Below are positions 51,822 to 60,770 of a stretch of DNA of 64,000 bases, in pieces. Source of the stretch: Pseudomonas sp. Irchel s3h17 (GTDB lineage: Bacteria; Pseudomonadota; Gammaproteobacteria; Pseudomonadales; Pseudomonadaceae); contig NZ_FYDL01000011.1 of assembly GCF_900187505.1 (NCBI RefSeq), positions 181,385 to 245,384 on the forward strand, written 5' to 3'. Each line of letters begins with the position of its first letter. Position 1 is the stretch's first letter. The notes below the pieces were generated by a model that did not search any database, was not told where the DNA came from, and worked only from the letters and a program-made list of their open reading frames with translations. The position numbers and the translations under genes were made by a program.

Positions 51822-52571
51822 TTAGCGTTTACGTTTTTCCAGCGAATACACGAACGGCGCAACAATTTCGATCGAGCCGTTTTTCAGCATCTCGGCTGGC
51901 GGCTTGGGCAGTGGCTGAGCGCGGCGGATCATTTCCAGGGTGGCCCGGTCCAGATCGGCATTGCCGGAACGTCCTACCAGCTCGAACGACAGTACCTTGC
52001 CTTCAGCGTCGACCACGAAGCGCAGGCGGTTCAAACCTTCCTTGCCCCGTGCCTGTGCGCCTGCGGGGTATTTCTTGTACTTCTGCAGGTGCGCCAGCAA
52101 CGTGCCTTCCCAACTGGCCTTGGCCGCAGTCTGTGCCGCCGACGGGCCGGGTGCCGGTTGGGCGGATTTCTGTGCGGGGGTGTTGGTTGGCGGTGCGTCG
52201 GAAGGTTTCTCCTCGGAAGGCTTTTCCTTCAGTGGCTCCTGCTTTTTCTCCACGGGCTTGGGCGGCAGAGGCTTGGGCTTGGGTTTGACCGGCTTGGGCA
52301 CCGAGATCGTCGGTTTGGGCGCCTCGGCGAGTTTGGGCAGCGGCAACTCTTCCTCCGGTGTCGGAGGTTGTGGCGGCGTTACGACCTTGGGAGGGGCGGG
52401 AGGCGGTGGCGCCGGAAGCGGTGCCAACTCGACCAGCATCGCCATCGGCGGCAGCGCGACCGGCGGGGAGGACGTCCAGTTGAGCGCGAGAATAACCGCG
52501 ACCGCATGGACGCCCAGCACCACCGCCAGGCTACCGCTGTAACGCGTCAGCTTTTGGCGCGTCGTGATCAT
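51822..52571 (-). CDS. tonB: TonB energy-transducing protein
   Basis: 249 residues. One N-terminal helix (about 12-30, with the Ser-His face SGSLAVVLGVHAVAV), a long Pro/Lys-rich periplasmic spacer (about 50-140), and a C-terminal TonB domain (about 155-245; YPAGAQARGKEGLNRLRFVV). It passes proton-motive energy from ExbB-ExbD to outer-membrane receptors, mostly for siderophores. Its start overlaps the exbD stop (ATGA), in the order exbB-exbD-tonB. Confidence 0.94.
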   Translation of the reverse strand: MITTRQKLTRYSGSLAVVLGVHAVAVILALNWTSSPPVALPPMAMLVELAPLPAPPPPAPPKVVTPPQPPTPEEELPLPKLAEAPKPTISVPKPVKPKPKPLPPKPVEKKQEPLKEKPSEEKPSDAPPTNTPAQKSAQPAPGPSAAQTAAKASWEGTLLAHLQKYKKYPAGAQARGKEGLNRLRFVVDAEGKVLSFELVGRSGNADLDRATLEMIRRAQPLPKPPAEMLKNGSIEIVAPFVYSLEKRKR

Positions 52572-52996
52572 TTCTTGGCTGCCGTCTCAAGGCCGACCAG
52601 GCCGACTTTCAGGTAACCGGCAGCGCGCAGGGTGTCCATCACGTGCATCAGGTCGCCGTAGTCCACGCCTTTATCGGCCTGGAAGAAGATGGTCGTGTCT
52701 TTCTTGCCCTGGGTGCGCGCATCGAGGATCGCACCAAGGGTTTCGGTTTTGACTTCGTCTTCACCCAGGTACAGGCGCTGGTCGGCCTTGACGCTGAGGA
52801 ACACCGGCTTTTCCGGTCGCGGCGCCGGTTTGGCGGTCGAGGCAGGCAGGTCAACCTTGATGTCCACGGTGGCCAGGGGGGCCGCCACCATGAAGATGAT
52901 CAGCAGCACCAGCATCACGTCGATGAATGGCGTGACGTTGATTTCGTGGTTCTCGACGAGGTCGTCGTCCGCCCCTTCCTTTAAATGCAAGCCCAT
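52568..52996 (-). CDS. exbD: ExbD, TonB-system energy subunit
   Basis: 142 residues with one membrane helix (about 20-42, VTPFIDVMLVLLIIFMVAAP) carrying the conserved proton-path Asp (D26), followed by a small periplasmic domain. It forms the proton channel with ExbB. It begins seven bases after the exbB stop and overlaps tonB. Confidence 0.95.
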   Translation of the reverse strand: MGLHLKEGADDDLVENHEINVTPFIDVMLVLLIIFMVAAPLATVDIKVDLPASTAKPAPRPEKPVFLSVKADQRLYLGEDEVKTETLGAILDARTQGKKDTTIFFQADKGVDYGDLMHVMDTLRAAGYLKVGLVGLETAAKK

Positions 52997-53002
52997 GGCC
53001 GA

Positions 53003-53995
53003 TTACCCTACTTTGACCATGTGCGGTTGCGTGGAACGCTCGCCTGGCTGGTGATCAAGGTCGCGGCTGACCAGCAGCAGCACTTCAGCCGACGCGTCGG
53101 AGACCTGGGCCTTGTAACCGGCAATGGAGCGGGCGAAGACGTTGTAGATGACCACGGCAGGAATCGCAGCCACCAGGCCCAGTGCCGTTGCCAGCAGGGC
53201 TTCGGCGATGCCGGGTGCTACCACGGCGAGGTTGGTGGTCTGGGTCTTGGCGATGCCGATGAAGCTGTTCATGATGCCCCACACGGTGCCGAACAGGCCG
53301 ACGAAGGGGGCGGTGGAGCCAATGGTGGCCAGCACGCCGGTGCCACTGCTCATGTTGCGACCGCACGCGGCGACCAGGCGCTCAAGACGGAAGCTGACGC
53401 GCTCCTTGATGCCTTCTTTTTCGCGGCTGTTGACCGACAGGCGCATCTCTTCGAGGGCGTCATGGACCAGCAGGTTGGCCAGCGTGCCTTCCTTGCCGGC
53501 TGTCATGCTGGCTTCTTTAAGGGTGGTGGCTTTTTTCAGCTGGGCGATTTCACCGCGCAGACGACGCTTGGCGCCCATCAGCTCAAAGCCTTTGGCAATC
53601 CAGATGGTCCAGGTGATGATCGAGGCGATGGCCAGGCCGATCATCACGAGCTTCACGATGATATCGGCATTCTGGTACATGCCCCACGGCGACAGGTCAT
53701 GGGCCATGCCCAGCGTGTTGTCGGATTCCAGTACTTCAGGGCCGTCAATCTCGGTGCCTTCGGCCGCCAGGGACGGGGCCGCCGCGACAGGTGTCACGGC
53801 CGTGGCGCCGTGGGCGGCATCAACGGCTGGCGCAGGTGCTGCAGCGACCGCGACGGGCGCTGGGGTGGCCGGCTCATCGGCGACAGCCGCGGACGGGGCC
53901 AACAGCAGGCTGAACACCAGTGCAGCTACGGCGCGGAAGGCGCGCGCTGGACGAGTGGGCTTGGTTGGCGAAGCGGATTGTGGATTGCGTGTCAT
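53003..53995 (-). CDS. exbB: ExbB, TonB-system energy subunit
   Basis: 330 residues. A long N-terminal signal-like and Ala/Pro-rich extension (about 1-90, the Pseudomonas type) is followed by the MotA/TolQ/ExbB core with three helices. The conserved proton-path region is GSTAPFVGLFGTVWGIMNSF, and ALLATALGLVAAIPAVVIYN follows. I chose the ATG at 53993-53995. It opens the exbB-exbD-tonB operon, divergent from the SDR gene. I did not find a convincing Fur box in the 188-base gap. Confidence 0.92.
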   Translation of the reverse strand: MTRNPQSASPTKPTRPARAFRAVAALVFSLLLAPSAAVADEPATPAPVAVAAAPAPAVDAAHGATAVTPVAAAPSLAAEGTEIDGPEVLESDNTLGMAHDLSPWGMYQNADIIVKLVMIGLAIASIITWTIWIAKGFELMGAKRRLRGEIAQLKKATTLKEASMTAGKEGTLANLLVHDALEEMRLSVNSREKEGIKERVSFRLERLVAACGRNMSSGTGVLATIGSTAPFVGLFGTVWGIMNSFIGIAKTQTTNLAVVAPGIAEALLATALGLVAAIPAVVIYNVFARSIAGYKAQVSDASAEVLLLVSRDLDHQPGERSTQPHMVKVG

Positions 53996-54183
53996 GCTGG
54001 CCGGACCTGAGAGAGAAAGAGGATTGATGTCCTTCCAGGCCTCGTGGGCCGAGAACAAAAGTGGCGGGCATTATTGCAAGTAATTCTTGTTAACAGAAGT
54101 AATAGAGTCTCTTTTTTTCTTCCACTGCTAGCCGCTCCTCTATTGCCGGGGCTAGTCTGTACCTTTCTGATGAGGGATTTTTA

Positions 54184-55041
54184 ATGTCTGGGCCTTCTGT
54201 GGTGATCGCCGGTTGCGGTGATGTCGGTGGCCGCCTGGCCACTCAATTGCTGTCCTTGGGCTGGGAGGTTCATGGCTTGCGACGTGACATCTCGCGTCTG
54301 CCCGAGGGCGTTGTTGGCATTGCCGGTGACCTGTTCAATGAAGACTGCCCGGCGACCTGGCCTGTCGGTGCGGTGGATTACCTGGTGTATTGCGCGGCGG
54401 CCACCGATCACGATGAGGCCGGTTACCGCGCGGCTTATATTCAGGGCTTGCAGCACGTGCTGGGTTGGCTGAATGACTACGGTCAGGTGCCCGAACGCTT
54501 GCTGTTTGTCTCCAGCAGCAGTGTCTACGAGCAACAGGATGGCGAATGGGTGGATGAAACCTCGCCAGCCCAAGCGGTCAGTTACTCGGGACGTGTGATG
54601 CTGGAGGCCGAGCAGGTGGCACTCGCCAGCGGCATCCCGGCAAGCCTTGTGCGGCTGACCGGCATCTATGGCCCGGGCCGAGAGTGGCTATTGACCCAGG
54701 TGCGCCGGGGTTATCGGGTGGTCGTCGATCCACCGCTGTATGGCAACCGTATTCACGCCGACGACGCGGCAGGCTTGCTGGCGTTTCTGCTCAATGCCGA
54801 TCATCAAGGCGTTGCGCTGGATGACTGCTACATCGGCGTCGACGATGCGCCGGCACCGTTGGCCGAGGTCGTGGACTGGTTGCGCGAGTACCTTGGGGTC
54901 ACCGAGTGGGCCGAGGACGCCAGCGTGCGCCGTACCGGCAGCAAGCGCTGCAGCAACGCCCGCGCCAAGGCGCTGGGCTGGACGCCCCGCTATCCAAGCT
55001 TTCGTGAAGGTTATGCGGCGATTCTGGAAGGCGGCGCCTGA
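54184..55041 (+). CDS. NAD(P)-dependent epimerase/SDR-family protein (YeeZ-like)
   Basis: 285-residue extended short-chain dehydrogenase fold. The N-terminal nucleotide loop is GCGDVGGRLA (residues 10-19), and the segment VSSSSVYEQQDGEWVDE near 110-125 resembles the Ser-Tyr-Lys region, but the usual YxxxK is replaced (YSGRVMLEAE), so catalysis is uncertain. The Thr-rich TGIYGPGR near 165 is typical of the YeeZ group. Substrate unknown. No sugar-nucleotide genes are nearby. Confidence 0.82.
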   Translation: MSGPSVVIAGCGDVGGRLATQLLSLGWEVHGLRRDISRLPEGVVGIAGDLFNEDCPATWPVGAVDYLVYCAAATDHDEAGYRAAYIQGLQHVLGWLNDYGQVPERLLFVSSSSVYEQQDGEWVDETSPAQAVSYSGRVMLEAEQVALASGIPASLVRLTGIYGPGREWLLTQVRRGYRVVVDPPLYGNRIHADDAAGLLAFLLNADHQGVALDDCYIGVDDAPAPLAEVVDWLREYLGVTEWAEDASVRRTGSKRCSNARAKALGWTPRYPSFREGYAAILEGGA

Positions 55042-55060
55042 GCCGTTTTGCCGGATAAAG

Positions 55061-55191
55061 CAAAAGGCGCCATCAGGCTAATGCCGGTCAGTTAAGAGAA
55101 ATAAAGCCGAACACGAAACCTGTGGAGAGGGAGCTATGTTCGGCTGGTCTTTGGCTTAACTGCTCGGCATTAGCCTTCAGGCGCCTTTTTG
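55061..55191. other. Long nested hairpin between convergent genes
   Basis: Outer arms 55061-55096 and 55155-55191 are complementary over most of 36 bases (GGCGCC, AGGCTAATGCCG and CAGTTAAG blocks perfect). They enclose an inner AGCCGAACA/TGTTCGGCT stem. Flanking A and T runs make the tip of the outer stem terminator-like in both directions, but the whole is far longer than a normal terminator. Confidence 0.75.
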
Positions 55192-55196
55192 CGGGA

Positions 55197-55937
55197 TCAC
55201 TGTTTTTCCAGTGTCCACTGGCGTTTGCCTGGGGAGAATGACGGTACTTCATCGGCCTGCGCGCGATTGACCGCCTGGAAAATCTCCATGTCGTCACCCT
55301 GGCGGGTGAAGATCCACGGGTTGCCCTGGCCGTTGAGTTGCAGCCACATCGTGTCATTGCCACCGCTCATGGAGGCACAGTCGCCAGCGAGGCACAGGGC
55401 GTAGCGGTCAGCACCGGGAAGGCCCAGGACAGCACCATCGGCCTGGAACTGAACGGTGTTGCCTTCACCCGGGCCATTGACGATCTTCCAGCCACCGCCT
55501 AGATAGGCCGAGTAGAGTGCGCGCTCGAAGCTTGCACCCAGCGGTGCACCTTCAGGAACGGCATCTTTCGGGTGGTCGAACACTTGCTCTGGCTCGTTGT
55601 CGCTGGCCACTTGCTGCAGTTGTTTGCCGTCACGCTTCAATTCGGTGCCGGAACTGCCATAGATCTCGATTTTCCAGGCGCCGGATTGCTCGCCCAGTAC
55701 CTTGCCTTCGACGTTTTCGAAGCCATTGGTGTAGCGTGCCTGACCTGCCTTGGTATTGATGTCCCATTCCAGGTTCGGGCCGTTGGCTTGCAGTGCTTCA
55801 CGCAGCGGAACGCCCTTCGAGGCTGCATCGATTGCCGCCTGGTTGATCCAGGTGCCGCTGATATCGCGGTCGGCGGGGTTACTGGCACAGCCGCCCAGAA
55901 ACACCGCGAGCAATGAGAGAGCTAGCGCTTTGCGCAT
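55197..55937 (-). CDS. Lipoprotein of unknown function
   Basis: 246 residues with a lipoprotein signal (MRKALALSLLAVFLGGC, Cys at 17, then Ala) and a soluble region containing two apparently repeated halves: each has a Gly/Trp-rich strand pattern (ERALYSAYLGGGWKIVNGP; GNPWIFTRQGDDMEIF). No known catalytic motif. ATG at 55935-55937 chosen because it directly begins the signal. It lies 57 bases after ridA on the same strand. Confidence 0.78.
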   Translation of the reverse strand: MRKALALSLLAVFLGGCASNPADRDISGTWINQAAIDAASKGVPLREALQANGPNLEWDINTKAGQARYTNGFENVEGKVLGEQSGAWKIEIYGSSGTELKRDGKQLQQVASDNEPEQVFDHPKDAVPEGAPLGASFERALYSAYLGGGWKIVNGPGEGNTVQFQADGAVLGLPGADRYALCLAGDCASMSGGNDTMWLQLNGQGNPWIFTRQGDDMEIFQAVNRAQADEVPSFSPGKRQWTLEKQ

Positions 55938-55993
55938 GAGGAGAATCCTTTGGAAGCGGAGCTGGCGCAACCCGTGAGGTTGCGCCGCGCGTG

Positions 55994-56374
55994 TTACTCG
56001 ATGACCAGAATGGCGTCCATTTCAACCTGCGAACCCTTTGGCAGGGCAGCCACACCAATGGCGGCGCGAGCAGGGTACGGCTGGTCAAAGTACTTGCCCA
56101 TGATCTCGTTGACCTTGGCGAAGTGGCTCAGGTCGGTGAGGAAGATGTTCAGCTTGACGATGTCCTTGAACGAACCACCGGCCGCTTCCGCCACGGCCTT
56201 GAGGTTTTCAAACACCTGAACGGTCTGGGCTTCGAAACCTTCGACCAGTTCCATGGTTTTTGGGTCGAGCGGGATCTGGCCGGACATGTAGACGGTGTTG
56301 CCAGCCTTGATCGCCTGGGAGTAGGTGCCGATGGCCGCCGGGGCCTTGTCGCTGGTGATAACGGTCTTGGTCAT
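55994..56374 (-). CDS. ridA: RidA, enamine/imine deaminase
   Basis: 126-residue YjgF/YER057c/UK114 protein that hydrolyses reactive 2-aminoacrylate-type enamines made by PLP enzymes. The conserved Arg in the AIGVAALPKGSQVEMDAI segment and the IGTYSQAIKAGNTVYMSGQIPLDP block are typical. It lies 37 bases after spoT. The spoT-ridA pairing is common in pseudomonads. Confidence 0.93.
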   Translation of the reverse strand: MTKTVITSDKAPAAIGTYSQAIKAGNTVYMSGQIPLDPKTMELVEGFEAQTVQVFENLKAVAEAAGGSFKDIVKLNIFLTDLSHFAKVNEIMGKYFDQPYPARAAIGVAALPKGSQVEMDAILVIE

Positions 56375-56411
56375 GAATGACTCCTTGTAATGACTGGGCT
56401 ATGTAGGCGGA

Positions 56412-58517
56412 CTATGCACGCATGCGGGTGATGCGGATCACCCCGGTCAGGGCGCGTAGTTTCTTGATCACGCGGGCCAGGTGCACACGGTCGTGTACGC
56501 TGACCACCAGTTGAACCACGCTGATGCGACCATCGCGTTCGTCCATGCTGATTTTTTCGATGTTGCCGTCGGCGGCGTTGACGCTGCTGGCCAGCAACGC
56601 GATCAGGCCGCGCTGATGTTCCAGCTCGACGCGCAGCTCGACATTGAATTCGCCGGTGACATCCTTGGCCCACGACAGCTGGATGCATTTTTCCGGGTTG
56701 TGGCGGACTTCACTGATGTTGCGGCAGTTGTCCAGGTGCACGACCATGCCCTTGCCCGCAGACAGGTGACCGACAATCGGGTCGCCGGGGATAGGGGTGC
56801 AGCACTTGGCGTAACTGAGCACCAGGCCTTCGGTGCCGCGGATGGCCAGCGGGCCTTCGGCGCTTGGTAGCTGTTCGCCGTCGCCCAGCAGGCGGCGCGC
56901 CACGACATAGGCCATTCGGTTGCCCAGGCCGATGTCTTCGAGCAGGTCCTCGATCAGTTCGAGGCGGTACTCGGTGAGCATCGCCTTGACGCGCTCGGCC
57001 GGAACTTTTTCCAGCGAGCTGTCGAAACCGTTGAGCACCTTGTTCAGCAGGCGTTCGCCGAGGCTGATGGACTCGGAGCGGCGTTGCAGTTTCAGCGCAT
57101 GGCGGATGTGGGTCCGTGCCTTGCCGGTGACCACGAAGTTGAGCCAGGCAGGGTTCGGTCGCGCGCCGGGGGCACTGACGATCTCGACCGTGGAGCCGCT
57201 TTGCAGCGGTTCGGACAGCGGCGCGAGACGACGGTTGATCCGGCAAGCAATGCAACTGTTGCCGACATCGGTATGCACGGCATAGGCAAAGTCGACCGCC
57301 GTGGAGCCTTTGGGCAGCTCCATGATCCGGCCTTTGGGCGTGAACACATAGACCTCGTCCGGGAACAGGTCGATCTTCACGCTTTCAATGAACTCCAGCG
57401 AGTTGCCGGCGCGTTGCTGCATTTCCAGCACACCCTTGACCCACTGGCGGGCGCGGGCGTGAGTGCCTTTGGGCTGCTCGTCGCCACTGGATTTGTACAG
57501 CCAGTGCGCGGCGATGCCGTTGTTGGCCATCTCTTCCATTTCACGGGTACGGATCTGGATCTCGATCGGAACGCCGTGCATGCCGAACAGCGTGGTGTGC
57601 AGCGACTGATAGCCGTTGGCCTTGGGGATCGCGATGTAGTCCTTGAAGCGACCCGGCAACGGTTTGTACAAGTTATGTACGGCGCCCAGCACGCGGTAGC
57701 AGGTATCGACCTTGTCGACGATGATCCGGAACGCATAGACGTCCATGATCTCGTTGAAGGCCCGACGCTTGCCGCGCATTTTCTTGTAGATGCCGTAGAG
57801 GTGTTTCTGGCGACCGCTGACTTCGCCTTGAATGCCGTCGATGGCCAGGCAGTGGCTCAAGGACTCTTCGATCTTGTTGACGATTTCCTTGCGGTTGCCC
57901 CGAGCGCGCTTCACGGCCTGGTAGATCCGCGCGGAGCGCATCGGGTGCATGGCCTTGAAGCCCAGGTCCTCGAACTCTATGCGGATGGCGTGCATGCCCA
58001 GCCGGTTGGCAATGGGCGCATAGATTTCCAGGGTTTCCTTGGCGATGCGCCGGCGTTTTTCACCGGACAGCACTTCCAGCGTGCGCATGTTGTGCAGGCG
58101 GTCGGCCAGCTTGACCAGGATCACGCGAATATCGCGTGCCATGGCCATGGCCATTTTCTGGAAGTTTTCAGCCTGGGCTTCGGCCTTGGTCTCGAAGTTC
58201 ATCTGGGTCAGTTTGCTGACCCCGTCGACCAATTCAGCCACGGTTTCACCGAACTGCGCTTGCAGCGCTTCCTTGGCGATACCGGTGTCTTCGATCACGT
58301 CATGCAGCATCGCCGCCATCAGGCTCTGATGGTCCATGTGCATGTCGGCAAGAATGTTCGCGACCGCGAGCGGGTGCGTGACATACGCCTCGCCGCTGCG
58401 GCGGCGTTGGCCGTCGTGGGCTTGTTCGGCGTAGAAGTACGCTCGGCGGACCAGGTTGACCTGGTCGTTTCCGAGGTAGGTCGATAAGCGATCGGCGAGG
58501 GCGTCTATGCTCGGCAT
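56412..58517 (-). CDS. spoT: SpoT, bifunctional (p)ppGpp synthetase/hydrolase
   Basis: 701-residue long RelA/SpoT homologue. The N-terminal HD hydrolase domain holds HDVIEDTG near residue 72. The synthetase domain follows (DVYAFRIIVDKVDTCYRVLG, FKDYIAIPKANGYQSLHT), then TGS (about 390-450; VYVFTPKGRIMELPKGSTAVDFAYAVHTDVG) and a C-terminal ACT domain (about 625-700). An intact HD motif indicates the bifunctional SpoT type rather than RelA. It sits in rpoZ-spoT-ridA order. Confidence 0.96.
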   Translation of the reverse strand: MPSIDALADRLSTYLGNDQVNLVRRAYFYAEQAHDGQRRRSGEAYVTHPLAVANILADMHMDHQSLMAAMLHDVIEDTGIAKEALQAQFGETVAELVDGVSKLTQMNFETKAEAQAENFQKMAMAMARDIRVILVKLADRLHNMRTLEVLSGEKRRRIAKETLEIYAPIANRLGMHAIRIEFEDLGFKAMHPMRSARIYQAVKRARGNRKEIVNKIEESLSHCLAIDGIQGEVSGRQKHLYGIYKKMRGKRRAFNEIMDVYAFRIIVDKVDTCYRVLGAVHNLYKPLPGRFKDYIAIPKANGYQSLHTTLFGMHGVPIEIQIRTREMEEMANNGIAAHWLYKSSGDEQPKGTHARARQWVKGVLEMQQRAGNSLEFIESVKIDLFPDEVYVFTPKGRIMELPKGSTAVDFAYAVHTDVGNSCIACRINRRLAPLSEPLQSGSTVEIVSAPGARPNPAWLNFVVTGKARTHIRHALKLQRRSESISLGERLLNKVLNGFDSSLEKVPAERVKAMLTEYRLELIEDLLEDIGLGNRMAYVVARRLLGDGEQLPSAEGPLAIRGTEGLVLSYAKCCTPIPGDPIVGHLSAGKGMVVHLDNCRNISEVRHNPEKCIQLSWAKDVTGEFNVELRVELEHQRGLIALLASSVNAADGNIEKISMDERDGRISVVQLVVSVHDRVHLARVIKKLRALTGVIRITRMRA

Positions 58518-58574
58518 GATGACTCCTGCCGATGGCTGTGATCCCGCGCCGTGCTACGTCGACCAGGCATAGGC

Positions 58575-58838
58575 TTAGACGGCCTCGTTGGACTCGTCCT
58601 CGAACGCTGCGAACAGCGGTTCGTCTTCGACGATTTCTGCATTGGCGATGAACTCGTAGCTCATCAGGCCTTCAGCGATCTCGCGCAGGGCGACAACGGT
58701 AGGCTTGTCGTTTTCCCACTGAACCAACGGCTCTTTGCCACCGGTGGCCAGTTGACGGGCACGCTTGGTAGAGAGCATGACCAGCTCAAAGCGGTTTTCC
58801 ACGTGTTCTAGGCAGTCTTCAACGGTTACGCGGGCCAT
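58575..58838 (-). CDS. rpoZ: RpoZ, RNA polymerase omega subunit
   Basis: 87 residues beginning MARVTVEDCLEHVENRFELVMLSTKRARQ, the conserved omega core that braces the beta' subunit, followed by KPTVVALREIAEG. I chose the ATG at 58836-58838 (AGGAAT upstream). A longer frame to 58895 adds 19 unrelated residues. It lies 57 bases before spoT. Confidence 0.95.
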   Translation of the reverse strand: MARVTVEDCLEHVENRFELVMLSTKRARQLATGGKEPLVQWENDKPTVVALREIAEGLMSYEFIANAEIVEDEPLFAAFEDESNEAV

Positions 58839-59005
58839 GGTATTCCTCGGAGCGAATGCAATATGCGCGCTGCCCGGTTGGGCGAGCGGACTCAACAGTT
58901 TAAAAAATCACCAGCGTTTAGGGAAGCGCTGATTTTTTGACCAAGCTCTTCAACGCGCTGCAAGCACCAATGTAAAGCCCCTGCAGCGGTTTTGGGAAGT
59001 GCTCT

Positions 59006-59626
59006 TTAGCCCAGCAATTCAGCCAGCAATTTGCCGTGAAGCTGTTGCTGGCGCTTCTGGTGCAGCTGGTTGGCGCGGAAAATCGCCTTCAGATCGTCCA
59101 GTGCGTGGGCAAAATCGTCGTTGATGATCAGGTAGTCGTAGTCGACGTAGTGGCTCATCTCGCTCACGGCTTCACGCATCCGCCCTTCAATGATCTCGTC
59201 GCTGTCCTGGCCGCGGTTGGTCAGGCGCTGGCGCAGTGCTTGCTGGCTTGGCGGCAGGATGAAGATCGAACGAGCCTGCGGCATCAGCTTGCGGACCTGC
59301 TCGGCGCCTTGCCAGTCGATTTCCAGAATCAGGTCGTGACCTTCGTCCAGCGTCTGCTGCAGGTGGCTTTGCGAGGTGCCATAGAGGTTGCCGAACACTT
59401 CGGCGCGCTCCAGGAAGTCACCGTGCTCGCTCATCTTCACGAACTCTTCGCGGGCGACAAAGTGATAGTTGACGCCGTTCACTTCGCCCGGACGCATGGC
59501 GCGGGTGGTGTGCGAGACCGAGACGCGGATTTGCGGCTGTGCGTCGATCAGGGCCTTGACGAGGCTGGTCTTGCCCGCGCCCGAAGGAGCGGAAATGATG
59601 TAGAGGGTGCCGGTGCTATGGGTCAT
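59006..59626 (-). CDS. gmk: Gmk, guanylate kinase
   Basis: 206-residue kinase that makes GDP from GMP. P-loop SAPSGAGKTSL at residues 13-23, GMP-binding SHTTRAMRPGEVNGVNYHF near 38-56, and the ILEIDWQGAEQV motif near 97. Starts 12 bases after yicC on the same strand, in an arrangement common in gammaproteobacteria. Confidence 0.96.
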   Translation of the reverse strand: MTHSTGTLYIISAPSGAGKTSLVKALIDAQPQIRVSVSHTTRAMRPGEVNGVNYHFVAREEFVKMSEHGDFLERAEVFGNLYGTSQSHLQQTLDEGHDLILEIDWQGAEQVRKLMPQARSIFILPPSQQALRQRLTNRGQDSDEIIEGRMREAVSEMSHYVDYDYLIINDDFAHALDDLKAIFRANQLHQKRQQQLHGKLLAELLG

Positions 59627-59638
59627 GTCGGGGTAGCC

Positions 59639-60502
59639 TTACTCTATGTTCTGCACTTGTTCGCGCATTTGTTCGATCAACACCTTGAGGTTGACCGCCG
59701 CTTGGGTGCTGCGCGGGTCGAAGGCCTTGGAGCCCAGGGTGTTGGCTTCGCGGTTGAGCTCCTGCATCAGGAAGTCCAGGCGCCGGCCGGCAGCGCCGCC
59801 GGACTTGAGCACGCGGCGCACTTCAATGATGTGGGTGCTCAGGCGGTCCAGTTCTTCGGCGACGTCGCTTTTTTGCGCGAGCATGACCATTTCCTGTTCC
59901 AGGCGCTGCGGGTCGAGCTCAACCTTCATGTCGGCGCAGCGGTCGAGGACTTTCTGGCGCTGGGTGGCGAGCATCTGCGGAACCAGTTCGCGCAGGGTCA
60001 CCACGTCTTCTTCAATGGAGGTCAGGCGTTCGTTGATCAGCCGGGCCAGCTCCGCGCCTTCGCGCTCGCGGCCGGCCTTGAGTTCCTTGAGACCCTGGTT
60101 GAACAGCGTCAGGGCCTCGGCATTCAGGGCCTGCGGGTCAGTAGCATCGGCCACCAGCACGCCGGGCCAGGCCAGCACTTCCAGCGGATTCAACGCGGCA
60201 GGATTGCTGATCAGGCCAGCGACGGTCTCGGCGGCAGCGACCAGTTGCGCGGCGCGCTCGCGATCCACTTGCAGCGGTTTGCCGGTGCTTTCTTCGGTGA
60301 AACGCAGGGTGCATTCGAGCTTGCCCCGGGACAGGCCCTGGCGCAGCGCTTCGCGCACGGCGCCTTCGAGGTCGCGGAACGACTCCGGCAGGCGCAGATG
60401 GGGTTCCAGGTAGCGGCTGTTGACCGAGCGCAGTTCCCAGCTCAGGGTGCCCTGGACGCCGGCTTTCTCGACGCGGGCGAAGGCGGTCATGCTGTGCACC
60501 AT
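59639..60502 (-). CDS. yicC: YicC-family endoribonuclease-like protein
   Basis: 287-residue protein with the N-terminal YicC domain (MTAFARVEK, ELRSVNSRYLEPHLRLPE) and C-terminal DUF1732 segment (LDFLMQELNREANTLGSKA). The family has been linked to RNA decay and stationary-phase survival. I chose the start giving MVHSMTAFARVE, five residues inside a longer open frame. It is divergent from rph. Confidence 0.92.
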   Translation of the reverse strand: MVHSMTAFARVEKAGVQGTLSWELRSVNSRYLEPHLRLPESFRDLEGAVREALRQGLSRGKLECTLRFTEESTGKPLQVDRERAAQLVAAAETVAGLISNPAALNPLEVLAWPGVLVADATDPQALNAEALTLFNQGLKELKAGREREGAELARLINERLTSIEEDVVTLRELVPQMLATQRQKVLDRCADMKVELDPQRLEQEMVMLAQKSDVAEELDRLSTHIIEVRRVLKSGGAAGRRLDFLMQELNREANTLGSKAFDPRSTQAAVNLKVLIEQMREQVQNIE

Positions 60503-60770
60503 GGGGGTACCTCGCAATGCAGATCGGCGCAGAACCGACGTTCCGGGAGCCCGATATCAATGAATTTAAGCCGACTGGCAGCAAAGGCGCAGGATTGTAG
60601 CGCAGTGCGACGGATGCTCCCACATGGTGCGTGTGACAAAGCGCTGCAGGTCGTCGCATGACGCTGTTCAGAGCCTTCGCTCGTCGCCCCGGGTTTTTAG
60701 AAGTGCCCAGGCACGTCCGCTCGCCCTATAATGCTCGGCAGATTTCCGTCCTCCGTACAGGTGTTCCTCT

